40,387 bases of DNA from assembly GCA_021824625.1 (NCBI GenBank), contig JAKAKE010000175.1, positions 1 through 40,387 on the forward strand, given 5' to 3'. A program made the translations under genes and the position numbers. The notes under the pieces were generated by a model. That model worked only from the letters and a program-made list of their open reading frames with translations, searched no databases and was not told the origin of the DNA. Shown here one piece after another: positions 1 through 8,446 of the stretch. This stretch comes from Bacteroidota bacterium. GTDB lineage: Bacteria; Bacteroidota; Ignavibacteria; Kapaibacteriales; UBA2268. Numbering within the stretch: position 1 is the first letter of the stretch; every line of letters starts with the position of its first letter.

Positions 1-933
<933 letters not shown>

Positions 934-1137
934 ATGAAAATAAAAGTAATAATCCATCCGGCAGAAGAAGGCGGATATTGGGCTGAAGTACCTTCAATAC
1001 CGGGCTGTGCCACTCAAGCAAACAGTTATGAAGAATTAATACAAAATTTATATGAAGCAATTGAAGGGTGCTTGTCTGTTGATTTAAAGGACATTCAAAT
1101 TACAGCAAATACAAGAATTTTAGAATTAGCTGTATGA
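934..1137 (+). CDS. hicB: HicB-family antitoxin (first hicBA pair)
   Basis: This 67-aa protein has the HicB N-terminal partial RNase-H-like fold. The start MKIKVIIHPAEEGGYWAEVP, the segment PGCATQA and the helix EELIQNLYEAIEGCL are the usual HicB pattern (a beta hairpin with a Y-x-A-x-V/C-P motif, then a helix). There is no C-terminal ribbon-helix-helix or HTH DNA-binding domain, so this is the short HicB form. By family knowledge it binds and neutralises HicA. Its stop overlaps the hicA start by four bases (ATGA), which implies translational coupling. The order is antitoxin then toxin. Confidence 0.88.
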   Translation: MKIKVIIHPAEEGGYWAEVPSIPGCATQANSYEELIQNLYEAIEGCLSVDLKDIQITANTRILELAV

Positions 1138-1343
1138 AATCAATTAGCGGAATAGAATTCGCAAAAATACTTGAAAAACATGTATGGGAATTAGCACGTA
1201 TTCAAGGCAGTCATCACATCTATGTTAAAAAAGGCAATATTGATAGAATCTCAATTCCAATTCACAAAAATGAAGATTTAAAAATCGGCTTACTTAAACA
1301 TCTAATGAAAATTGCTAATCTTTCTGATAAAGATATAATCTAA
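1134..1343 (+). CDS. hicA: HicA-family mRNA interferase toxin
   Basis: This 69-aa protein has the HicA double-stranded-RNA-binding-like fold. The N-terminal helix (SGIEFAKILEKHVWELARI) leads into the strand with GSHHIY at residues 25-30, which holds the catalytic His position (H27 or H28). The C-terminus (ISIPIHKNEDLKIGLLKHLMKIANLS) matches the typical HicA tail. HicA toxins cut mRNA and tmRNA when not bound by HicB. The gene overlaps hicB by 4 bp and has no gap for its own promoter, so it is probably read from the hicB promoter. Nothing looks broken, so the pair is probably functional. Confidence 0.88.
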   Translation: MKSISGIEFAKILEKHVWELARIQGSHHIYVKKGNIDRISIPIHKNEDLKIGLLKHLMKIANLSDKDII

Positions 1344-1434
1344 ATTAAAATAAATCTGAAAATTTATTTTCAATTGTTTCTGCAAATAATATATATTGCA
1401 ATTCAATAAATTCTTAAATGACTAAGAGTGCAAA

Positions 1435-1608
1435 ATGGAAGATGATAGTGAATTCAAAATTGACCCCACAGGCTTTGACGAGATGATTAGACAGGCGATA
1501 GCCGAAGTAATTGCCGAAAAATTTATGAGCGGCGAGATGTATCTGAAAATTGTTGATGATTACAAGAAAAATGGAGATGATGTCGAATTAAAGAATAGTA
1601 AGGAATAA
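1435..1608 (+). CDS. Small acidic hypothetical protein (57 aa)
   Basis: An ATG at 1435 opens a 57-codon frame ending TAA at 1608. It starts MEDDSEFKIDPTGFDEMIRQ and continues with an amphipathic helix (AIAEVIAEKFMSGEMYLKI) and a charged tail. I do not recognise the family. The acidic, helix-rich make-up without a signal peptide or membrane segment suggests a small cytoplasmic partner protein. It lies 91 bp after hicA on the same strand and may be co-transcribed. The protein-like composition supports a real gene, but the length makes a chance ORF possible. Confidence 0.45.
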   Translation: MEDDSEFKIDPTGFDEMIRQAIAEVIAEKFMSGEMYLKIVDDYKKNGDDVELKNSKE

Positions 1609-1667
1609 TTATATATGACCTTATTTACCTTTTTTGACCTTAGTAATAGAAAAAAACAGATTAACCC

Positions 1668-1723
1668 AACCTTATTACCTTATAAAAGCAAGATATGGTA
1701 AACGGAAATAAGGTAATAAGGTT
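1668..1723 (+). promoter_or_regulatory. Perfect 16-bp inverted repeat upstream of purE
   Basis: The arm AACCTTATTACCTTAT (1668-1683) is exactly complementary to 1708-1723, with a 24-base loop. It ends 97 bp before the purE ATG. A further AAGGTTTTTAAAT-like stretch at about 1770-1785 repeats part of the arm. It could be a stem-loop in the purE leader, an operator, or a decayed palindromic repeat. There is no T tract directly after it, so a simple terminator is less likely. Confidence 0.55.
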
Positions 1724-1820
1724 TTGTTGTTTATGATAAGGATTTGTTACTAAGATTTTAAAGGATTCAATAAGGTTTTTAAATTGCATACTGAAATTTA
1801 TAAAAATTTGGTAAAAAAAT

Positions 1821-2324
1821 ATGGCAAAGAAAAATATTTTGGTTGGAATAATAATGGGAAGCGATTCCGACCTTCCTACAATGAAGCAAGCCGCTGATGT
1901 GTGCAAAGAGTTCGGAGTTTATTACGAAGTGAAGGTGATTTCAGCCCACCGCAATCCAATGGACGCAATAGAATACGGTGCTAATGCACATAAGAAAGGC
2001 ATGAAAGTTATTATTGCCGGTGCCGGTGGTGCGGCACATCTTCCGGGTGTTCTCGCCGGAAACACACCTCTGCCTGTCATTGGTGTGCCTATTGAGTCAA
2101 AATCCCTTAAAGGCTTGGATTCATTATTGTCAATCGTACAGATGCCCCCCGGTGTGCCGGTGGCAACCGTTGGAATCGGAGGAGGAAAAAATGCCGGATT
2201 GCTTGCTATTCAAATTATCGCTTCTTCGGAGGAATCATTGCTTAAGAAATATCTCAAATACAAAGAAAAGCTCGCCGCTGAATCACGGGCAAAGAATGAT
2301 AATCCCGAAGTGAGGAAAGCGTAA
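1821..2324 (+). CDS. purE: N5-carboxyaminoimidazole ribonucleotide mutase (class I PurE)
   Basis: PurE converts N5-CAIR to CAIR in purine synthesis. The 167-aa length is normal for the bacterial class I enzyme. Visible motifs are the phosphate-binding GSDSD at residues 13-17, SAHRNP at 41-46 with the catalytic His at 43, and [11 protein letters not shown] at about 66-76. [33 protein letters not shown] then leads into the closing helix. PurK is not next door, so purE stands alone here. The ATG at 1821 gives [10 protein letters not shown], a natural start, but I see no strong Shine-Dalgarno. Transcription may be shaped by the inverted repeat about 100 bp upstream. Confidence 0.97.
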   Translation: MAKKNILVGIIMGSDSDLPTMKQAADVCKEFGVYYEVKVISAHRNPMDAIEYGANAHKKGMKVIIAGAGGAAHLPGVLAGNTPLPVIGVPIESKSLKGLDSLLSIVQMPPGVPVATVGIGGGKNAGLLAIQIIASSEESLLKKYLKYKEKLAAESRAKNDNPEVRKA

Positions 2325-2326
2325 CC

Positions 2327-2389
2327 AATTACAAATTACGAATTACGAATTACGAATTATGAATTACGAATTATGAATTACGAATTGTG
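2327..2389 (+). repeat. Heptamer tandem repeat, 9 units of AATTACG
   Basis: Immediately after the purE stop there are nine uninterrupted 7-base units: AATTACA, then AATTACG (three), AATTATG, AATTACG, AATTATG, AATTACG and AATTGTG. Variation is confined mostly to positions 5 to 7. It is one of four 7-base tandem arrays in this window. Confidence 0.9.
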
Positions 2390-2400
2390 GTTATACAATA

Positions 2401-2567
2401 ATCCCAAAATATTCATTAGAAACTATGAAATACCTAAGGACTAAAAACAGGCTTGTCATTCTGAGGAGTGAAACGACGAAGAATCTCTTACACGAATGAG
2501 ATGCTTCGACTTAACTCAGCATGACACTTACAAACTATTATAAATTTCCTAATGAATAATTTGGGAT
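2401..2567. mobile_element. 167-bp MITE-like element, copy 1
   Basis: The left end ATCCCAAAATATTCATTAG and the inverted right end ATCCCAAATTATTCATTAGG form terminal inverted repeats of about 22 bases. Inside is a second imperfect inverted repeat (about 2454-2526) that starts TGTCATTCTGAG and ends CTCAGCATGACA. The same 167-bp unit recurs at 32700-32866 and 37394-37560 with few differences. It encodes no protein. This copy fills the gap between the convergent purE and LRR genes, where the core hairpin could also end transcripts. The family is not one I can name. Confidence 0.85.
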
Positions 2568-2582
2568 AATAATTGATGAAGA

Positions 2583-3953
2583 TTAATACACAAACTTAGT
2601 TTGCCTGAGCAGTTGTTTGATTTTTTTCTTTTCGGTATCATTCACCGGGTTAAACCGAAGCTGAATAAGTTTTAGATTGCTAAGTCTGTCCAAATCAGGA
2701 GGCAGTTTCGAAATCCTGTTATTGTTTAATATAAGGTATTGCAGATTTTTCAAATAAGTAATTTCATAAGGTATGTAACTCAAAACATTGTTCTCGAGAT
2801 TCAGAACCTGAAGCTGCTGCAAATTTGAAACGTCCTGTGGAATTGCTCCTAACCTGTTATTTGACAAATTGAGATTCATTAACTTAGCAAGGGAACAAAT
2901 TTCTGAGCTGAATTGATTAAGCTCGTTCATTCCGGCATCGAGGTTTACAAGACTTGACATGTTCACAATTGCATAAGGAATTTGCTTTAGCTTATTTCCC
3001 CTTATATTCAGAGTAATAAGATTTGGGAGTAAAAATATTTCTTCCGGAAAACTTATGCTTTTATTAAAATTGAAATCGAGTGTCTGCAATTTCTTAAGAT
3101 TTGAAAAGCTCGGGTGTATATAGCTTATCGAATTATTATCCAATTTTAAATACATTAAGCTCCGGAGGCCTGATATTTCCGGTGGTAGAGTTGACAGGTT
3201 ATTTGAGCCTATATCGAGTGAGCGAAGCAAAGTCAGGTTGCTTATGGATTTTGGAATTTTTGAAATTTTATTTTCATTCAGGTTGAGAATTTTTAAAGCT
3301 TTCAGACTCTGAATTTTCACCGGGAGTTCAGTAATCTGATTGTGATTTAATATAAGAATTTCAAGTGATTTGATTTTAAACAACCTGTCGGGAATAGAGA
3401 TTAGATTATTATCTGACATGTTCAGGTGTTTAAGAAATTTGAGCAAATGAACATTCTCGGGTAATTCGGTTATGTTGTTTCCCGACAGTTTCAATGTGTT
3501 GAGTTTTCTTAGATAAACTGTTTCTTCGGGCAGTTCATCCAGTAAATTATTACTCAAATCAATAATCTCTAAATTTTTAAGGACAGAAATTTCCTTAGGA
3601 ATTGTTTTGAATTTATTATTAGAGAGATTAAGTATTTTCAGATTCTTCAGATTCCAAAGCTCACTCGGGATGGAGCTTATTTTATTGCCGCTCAGGTCGA
3701 GTATTTCAAGGTTTGTGAATGATGCTATTTGAAGTGGGATATCATACAGGTTGCTGTTACTCAGGTTAAGCCTTGTAATCCTTGAAGCATCTTTTTTAAG
3801 TTCATCCACCGAAGCATTAGATTTTGTATTAAGCGGCAATGGTTTGCCGGTCTTAATCTGAATTTCAAGACTTTCGGAATAAATTTTTTCCTGTGCAGAT
3901 GTTATACCGTACAGGCAAAAAATAATAATGATATATGATAAATTTAGTCTCAT
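2583..3953 (-). CDS. Secreted leucine-rich-repeat protein
   Basis: This 456-aa protein starts with a signal peptide (MRLNLSYIIIIFCLYGITSAQ, cleavage probably after SA). A short spacer is followed from about residue 55 to 440 by roughly 16-17 leucine-rich repeats of 23 residues, with the pattern L..L..L.LS.N.L..IP..I. The Asn ladder and the IP/LP turn are typical of the bacterial plant-type or 'SDS22-like' short LRRs. Such arrays form a solenoid for protein binding. There is no kinase, Roc or T9SS sorting domain, so the product is probably periplasmic or surface-attached by another route; partner unknown. The last repeat decays into a charged tail (TEKKKIKQLLRQTKFVY). It converges on purE, with a 167-bp element between them. 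Confidence 0.88.
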   Translation of the reverse strand: MRLNLSYIIIIFCLYGITSAQEKIYSESLEIQIKTGKPLPLNTKSNASVDELKKDASRITRLNLSNSNLYDIPLQIASFTNLEILDLSGNKISSIPSELWNLKNLKILNLSNNKFKTIPKEISVLKNLEIIDLSNNLLDELPEETVYLRKLNTLKLSGNNITELPENVHLLKFLKHLNMSDNNLISIPDRLFKIKSLEILILNHNQITELPVKIQSLKALKILNLNENKISKIPKSISNLTLLRSLDIGSNNLSTLPPEISGLRSLMYLKLDNNSISYIHPSFSNLKKLQTLDFNFNKSISFPEEIFLLPNLITLNIRGNKLKQIPYAIVNMSSLVNLDAGMNELNQFSSEICSLAKLMNLNLSNNRLGAIPQDVSNLQQLQVLNLENNVLSYIPYEITYLKNLQYLILNNNRISKLPPDLDRLSNLKLIQLRFNPVNDTEKKKIKQLLRQTKFVY

Positions 3954-4029
3954 CGAAAAAATATTTCATTCACCAAACCTTAAATAATACAGAAAATAAT
4001 TTGCTGTATTGACAAGCTAAGAGACTAAA

Positions 4030-5568
4030 TTACCTTTTAATTATTTTTCTTTTGTCAACGGTGAACTTTCTCTCGGCAAGCTTTGCAAGCTTAACAAATG
4101 GGAGACCTATGAGAAGATAAATACCTGCAACGAGAATGCCCATGCCGATATAATTGAAATATGTATTTGAAATTAGTTGATATTGTTTAGTCAATTCAAC
4201 CATAGTAATCACTGAAACAAGCGAAGAATCCTTGAGCAAAGAAATAAAATCATTTGTCATAGGCGGAATAACCAGCCTGATTGCCTGGGGCAGTATGACA
4301 TGCCTTAAAGCCTGGTTCCTTGTCATTCCAAGAGAAATAGCGGCTTCCATTTGTCCTCTCTGCACAGAGAAGAGCCCTGCCCTGTAATTCTCTGCTTCAT
4401 ACGCTCCGTAATTAAGGCCCAAACCTATGACACCGGCTAAGAAGGGTGAGATTAATATTCCCAGTTCCGGTAAAGCATAGAATATAAAATATAATTGAAT
4501 AAGTAAGGGAGTTCCTCTTATGGACTCAATAAAGATTACCGCCATTCCCGAAAATGGCTGTGGTGCATACACCCTCAAAAGTACAACGAACAAACCGACA
4601 GTAACGGCTACCAACATTGAAAGAATTGACAAACTTAAAGTAACTAAAGTTGCTTCGCCAAGCATGGGCATAAATCCAATATACCGCCTCAATTGGTCAA
4701 AAAAAGTAATATGCTTACCCTGTGATTCAAGATAGTCGTTATAATATATATGCGGTATGTTTGTTGCTTTATGGTCGTCCATGAAACCTGCCATCATGAA
4801 ATTCCACATATTCCAATGTTCGAGAATTTCCCTTAGCTTTCCGCTTTTCTTCATCCTATCAATTGACCTGTTAATCTGGTCGAGTAAAATTGTGTCCGAT
4901 TTTCTTGTAACAATTCCATAAGTAACTTCACCTATTGGCTGTCCGGCAAGTTTAAGTTGAGGATTCCATCCTGCATAATACTTTGCGACAGGCTCATCAA
5001 TAAGAACAGCATCGAGTCTGCCAAATTCAAGGTCCTTATAAGATTTAGCTTCGTCATCATAAGCACGAATATCAATTCCTCCTTGTACCTCAAGAATTTT
5101 TTGAGCAAGAGAGCCATCCAGAGTACCAACAACTTTTCCGACTAAATCGGACATTGTATTTATATCTTCCTGGTCACGCCTGACTACAATTTGCTCAAAG
5201 GTACTATAATAAGGAATTGAAAAATTAACAGCTCCCATTCTGTCTTCAGTTATCTCGATGCCGTTGATTGCGACATCATAGTCATTTCTTTCGAGCCCCG
5301 GTATTAAGCCGTCCCATTCGTTTTGCACATGTTTTGCTTTCCATCCCTGGTCCTTGGCTATTTCGTTTATAATATCAACTTCGAATCCTATCAGTTGGCT
5401 CATGTCTTTCGGATTCTGGAATACATAAGGGGCGCCGCTGGAGGCATCGGCTCCATATCTTAAAATTTTCTTACTCGGTTGTGCAGATAGAGTCAATGTC
5501 AGGCAGGCAATAACGGTTGCAGCTATCCAAAGTTTTATTATTCTGTTTTCAATGTTATACATAAGCAT
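4030..5568 (-). CDS. Amino-acid ABC transporter, substrate-binding and permease fusion
   Basis: One chain joins a periplasmic amino-acid binding domain (SBP_bac_3) to a HisM/GlnP-type permease. After a signal/anchor segment, residues of the type LRYGADASSGAPYVF and GFEVDIINEIAKDQGWK begin the binding domain. The permease half has the LPQAIRLVIPPMTNDFISLLKDSSL stretch, the EAA-loop partner of the ATPase. I chose ATG 5568 (512 aa), 4 bp after the upstream ATPase stop; an in-frame TTG at 5586 would add six residues and overlap that gene. By family it imports polar amino acids such as glutamine, but the substrate cannot be read from sequence. It is the second gene of a two-gene operon with the ATPase at 5573-6463. 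Confidence 0.93.
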   Translation of the reverse strand: MLMYNIENRIIKLWIAATVIACLTLTLSAQPSKKILRYGADASSGAPYVFQNPKDMSQLIGFEVDIINEIAKDQGWKAKHVQNEWDGLIPGLERNDYDVAINGIEITEDRMGAVNFSIPYYSTFEQIVVRRDQEDINTMSDLVGKVVGTLDGSLAQKILEVQGGIDIRAYDDEAKSYKDLEFGRLDAVLIDEPVAKYYAGWNPQLKLAGQPIGEVTYGIVTRKSDTILLDQINRSIDRMKKSGKLREILEHWNMWNFMMAGFMDDHKATNIPHIYYNDYLESQGKHITFFDQLRRYIGFMPMLGEATLVTLSLSILSMLVAVTVGLFVVLLRVYAPQPFSGMAVIFIESIRGTPLLIQLYFIFYALPELGILISPFLAGVIGLGLNYGAYEAENYRAGLFSVQRGQMEAAISLGMTRNQALRHVILPQAIRLVIPPMTNDFISLLKDSSLVSVITMVELTKQYQLISNTYFNYIGMGILVAGIYLLIGLPFVKLAKLAERKFTVDKRKIIKR

Positions 5569-5572
5569 AATC

Positions 5573-6463
5573 TTAATCTTTGACAATACTTAAATACTGT
5601 TTGGTTCTCGGGTCCTTTGCATTTGAAAAGATTTCTTCAGGTGGGCCCGACTCAATTATTTTTCCGTCTTCCATATAAACAACCATATCGGATGCCGTTC
5701 GGGCAAAGTGCATGGCATGAGTTACGATTATCTGAGTCATACCTTCCTTATGGAGGTTTCTCATAACTTGCAGCACTTCCTCGACAAGCTCGGGGTCGAG
5801 AGCAGAAGTAGGCTCGTCGTAAAGCATTACATGTGGAGACATGGCAAGTGCCCGGGCGATTGCGACACGCTGTGCCTGCCCGCCTGAAAGCTGGTAAGGA
5901 TAGCGTTTCATAAAATCTTTCAAGCCGACTTTTTCGAGTAACTGTATTGCTCTCCGTATTGATTTTTCTTTTTCTTCGCCCTTAACGATAATCGGAGCCT
6001 TGGCTACGTTTTCCATTACCGTTAAATGAGGAAACAGGTTTAAATTCTGAAACAACATTCCAACTCTTGAACGAAGTATCTGGACTTTGATGTGGAAATC
6101 ATCATCTAATTCGGCTTCATCGTCAGTCGGCTTAAATGGTGTTCTAAAACCTTTTCTGATATTGCCGGATTTTTGTTTGATTGACTTTGATATCGCAGCT
6201 TCTGATTTTGCGCGTGTTAATGTTATACCTGCTATTCGTAGAGTACCTGAATCAAAAAATTCAAGACAGTTCAAACAGCGAAGCAAAGTTGTTTTACCAC
6301 AACCTGACCTGCCAATGATTGAGATAAGCTGTCCTTTTTTTACTTGCAGGTCTATACCTTTAAGAACATGTAATTTGGGGAAATGTTTGTGCAAATCCTT
6401 AATACTAATGATATCATCTCCGCTCTGGAGATAATTCATGTTATCATCAATAACAACCTTCAT
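5573..6463 (-). CDS. Amino-acid ABC transporter ATP-binding protein (GlnQ/HisP type) with an inserted linker
   Basis: This is the ATPase of the importer encoded just downstream. It has Walker A GRSGCGKT at residues 51-58, the Q-loop in GMLFQNLNLFPHLTV (Q139), signature LSGGQ at 192-196, Walker B VMLYDEP at about 212-218 and the switch His in IIVTHAM. Length is 296 aa, against about 240-250 for most GlnQ proteins. The excess comes from an N-terminal extension of about 18 residues and a basic-then-acidic insert of about 40 residues (about 84-125) between the Walker A subdomain and the Q-loop. All ATPase motifs are intact, so it should be active; the insert may be a regulatory or lineage-specific loop. 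Confidence 0.93.
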   Translation of the reverse strand: MKVVIDDNMNYLQSGDDIISIKDLHKHFPKLHVLKGIDLQVKKGQLISIIGRSGCGKTTLLRCLNCLEFFDSGTLRIAGITLTRAKSEAAISKSIKQKSGNIRKGFRTPFKPTDDEAELDDDFHIKVQILRSRVGMLFQNLNLFPHLTVMENVAKAPIIVKGEEKEKSIRRAIQLLEKVGLKDFMKRYPYQLSGGQAQRVAIARALAMSPHVMLYDEPTSALDPELVEEVLQVMRNLHKEGMTQIIVTHAMHFARTASDMVVYMEDGKIIESGPPEEIFSNAKDPRTKQYLSIVKD

Positions 6464-6799
6464 ACTTGATTAACACAAAAGATTAAATTATTTTCAAAAC
6501 TTAGCATATTAACAAAAATTAATTAATAAAATTTTCAGCAATAATAAAAGAAATAAATTTATCCATTGCTAATAAACAACACGAAAAATATTATTATCAA
6601 GATATTTAACTCATTCGGAGTAAGTTCTTAAAACTATTTATCGCATAGCGATTATATATCGGTAGAAAATGAATATCCGCTCCTATACTTATCCCGCAGG
6701 GATTATATATACATTGTACAACCCGGGCTTCTTACATAAATATTTAGTTTTAGTAAAATATCGTTATTATTATTTAATTTCCGATTTTTGCATACAATT
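6464..6799. other. Divergent intergenic region with two short trinucleotide-loop palindromes
   Basis: This AT-rich gap separates the minus-strand amino-acid importer from the plus-strand fetA-like gene and must hold both promoters. Two matching hairpins sit in it: ATCGC-ATA-GCGAT at 6640-6652 and ATCCC-GCA-GGGAT at 6691-6703, each followed by TATATAT. Nothing else was recognised. Confidence 0.6.
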
Positions 6800-7417
6800 A
6801 TGATTTCTTATCGAGACATATCGCTTAAATTTGAGGACAGGCAATTATTCGATGGATTTAGTTTCGAGATTGCCAAAGGGGGGAAGACTGCAATTAAAGG
6901 AAGGTCCGGAAGCGGCAAGACAACACTGCTCAATATGGCAATGGGATTTTTGAAACCTGATAACGGTAAAATTATAATTGATGGCATGGATGTTAATAGT
7001 TTGAATATTTCAGCAATCAGGAAACAAATTACCTGGCTTCCTCAAAGCACAAACGGTTTTGAATCTGGTAATGTATTATCATTGTTGAAATATCCATTCA
7101 CTTTTCATGCAAATAAGAAGATTAATCCAACTCATCAGGAAATTGAGTCATCTATATTGGCATTAAATCTTGAAAAAGATATTCTCAATCAGACTTTGGA
7201 TAAAGTTTCAGGTGGTGAGAAGCAGAGGCTGGGGCTGATTATTTGCAAGTTGCTAAAGAGAAAAATTATAATTCTGGATGAGCCGACATCCGCTCTGGAT
7301 AAGGAGTCCCTCAAAATGGTTGCCGATTTTATCATGACTGCCCAGGAACTGACTGTACTTTCTGCGTCACATGATGATGAATGGCTGAAATATTGCAATC
7401 AGATTATTGAGCTTTAA
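6800..7417 (+). CDS. fetA: ABC transporter ATP-binding protein, FetA (YbbL)-like
   Basis: This 205-aa ATPase carries Walker A GRSGSGKT (34-41), Q-loop Gln 82 (LPQSTNG), signature VSGGEKQ (136-142), Walker B KIIILDEP (155-162) and switch His 191 (SASHDDEW). I chose ATG 6800; an in-frame TTG at 6788 would add four residues (MHTI). The next gene is a FetB-type membrane protein, and this pairing defines the FetAB (YbbL-YbbM) iron-export system of E. coli. The gap to fetB (7418-7500) holds a small heptamer repeat. The substrate here is inferred from the pairing only. Confidence 0.85.
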   Translation: MISYRDISLKFEDRQLFDGFSFEIAKGGKTAIKGRSGSGKTTLLNMAMGFLKPDNGKIIIDGMDVNSLNISAIRKQITWLPQSTNGFESGNVLSLLKYPFTFHANKKINPTHQEIESSILALNLEKDILNQTLDKVSGGEKQRLGLIICKLLKRKIIILDEPTSALDKESLKMVADFIMTAQELTVLSASHDDEWLKYCNQIIEL

Positions 7418-7453
7418 ATTCAAGGTATTTGGTAATTAAAAATTTGAACATTG

Positions 7454-7487
7454 AAAATTCATTTAAAATTCAAAATTCAAAATTCAA
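7454..7487 (+). repeat. Short heptamer repeat (AAAATTC)
   Basis: Between the fetA-like stop and the fetB-like ATG there are three perfect tandem copies of AAAATTC (7465-7485) plus one more copy at 7454-7460 offset by four bases. A long ORF reads through it from a TTG at 7429, but that stretch is low-complexity and not part of the FetB family, so I treat it as non-coding. Confidence 0.65.
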
Positions 7488-7500
7488 GATTTTTAAGAAT

Positions 7501-8304
7501 ATGGGTGCAACCGACATAAGCTGGCTGAATTTATTCCTGGGGTCTTTAATCCTGCTGATTCCGGTTGCAGTTCTGCTGTATTATAAGACAGGGCTGACAA
7601 AGGCGATGCTAATTGCATTCGGAAGAATGGCTGTACAGCTCCTTCTTGTTGGTTTATACCTGAATTATATTTTCAAGCTTAATTCATTGCCCGTAAATTT
7701 CCTCTGGCTTCTGCTGATGATTCTGGCGGCATCATTGTCTATTATCAAGAGAAGCGAAATCAGAATAAGCAGTTTCTTTGTGCCTGTGTTGATGGGAGTT
7801 CTTGCGGATGTAACAGTAAATTTTCTTGTATTTATTTTCATCATTTCAGGAACTGAAAACTTTTTCAATGCGAGATATTTCATACCCATTTCGGGAATGA
7901 TAATCGGGAACTGCCTGAGCAGTGGAATAATTGGCATCAGGTCATTTTACGGCTCACTGTCGAAGAATGAAGAGAGATACAGATACAGCCTTATGTGCGG
8001 AGCAACGAGGAATGAGGCCCTTTTTCCATTCATGACAGCGGCAATGAAAGATGCTTTCAGCCCCACAATCGCCTCGACTGCAACAATTGGTTTAATCTGG
8101 CTTCCCGGCATGATGACCGGACAAATCCTCGGCGGTACAGACCCGATTATATCGATCAAATACCAGATTGTAATCATCATAGCTATTTTTGTTGGTAGTG
8201 TTCTTACCGTAGCTGTAAGCCTGAATCTGTCTAAACGCTTCGCTTTTGATGAATATGATTTATTGAGGAAGGATGTGAGTATTATAAAGAAAAACGGGAA
8301 TTAA
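7501..8304 (+). CDS. fetB: ABC transporter permease, FetB (YbbM, UPF0014)-like
   Basis: This 267-aa integral membrane protein has six or seven hydrophobic segments and the UPF0014/FetB hallmarks: an early helix ending TKAMLIAFGRMAVQLLLVGLYL, the central ISGMIIGNCLSSGIIGIRSFY, the loop YRYSLMCGATRNEALFPFM that docks the ATPase, and LIWLPGMMTGQILGGTDPI near the end. I start at ATG 7501 because this matches the normal family length (about 260 aa); the upstream TTG at 7429 would add 24 low-complexity residues. With the upstream ATPase it forms a predicted exporter, for iron in E. coli. Confidence 0.88.
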   Translation: MGATDISWLNLFLGSLILLIPVAVLLYYKTGLTKAMLIAFGRMAVQLLLVGLYLNYIFKLNSLPVNFLWLLLMILAASLSIIKRSEIRISSFFVPVLMGVLADVTVNFLVFIFIISGTENFFNARYFIPISGMIIGNCLSSGIIGIRSFYGSLSKNEERYRYSLMCGATRNEALFPFMTAAMKDAFSPTIASTATIGLIWLPGMMTGQILGGTDPIISIKYQIVIIIAIFVGSVLTVAVSLNLSKRFAFDEYDLLRKDVSIIKKNGN

Positions 8305-8316
8305 CTGATAAGTTAA

Positions 8317-8377
8317 TGCACAAGGTTTGTGCATAGATTCATATCTTTGCACAAATTATTCGATTTTTTGTGCAAAG
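8317..8377. repeat. Two stem-loops sharing a TGCACAA core after fetB
   Basis: TGCACAA (8317-8323) pairs with TTGTGCA (8327-8333). A larger hairpin follows: CTTTGCACAAA (8345-8355) with TTTGTGCAAAG (8367-8377). Both use the same TGCACAA/TTGTGCA core. They lie 12-70 bp after the fetB stop and may form a terminator or protect the transcript end; there is no clean T tract after either. Confidence 0.6.
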
Positions 8378-8446
8378 GTTATTGAAATAGAAAATCTTAA
8401 TTGGGATTATTATTTACAAAATGAAGTTATGTATCAAACATAAACT

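Noticed and set aside
1661-1906. Minus-strand 81-codon ORF over the purE start and its leader
   Set aside because: It is made of AT-rich leader and antisense purE; no family resemblance, and it crosses the inverted repeat.
2327-2389. AATTACG array as a possible CRISPR
   Set aside because: Units are 7 bases with no spacers; it is a simple tandem repeat. No cas genes in the window.
7429-7500. TTG-started N-terminal extension of the FetB-like protein
   Set aside because: It is low-complexity translation of a heptamer repeat; the family length fits ATG 7501.
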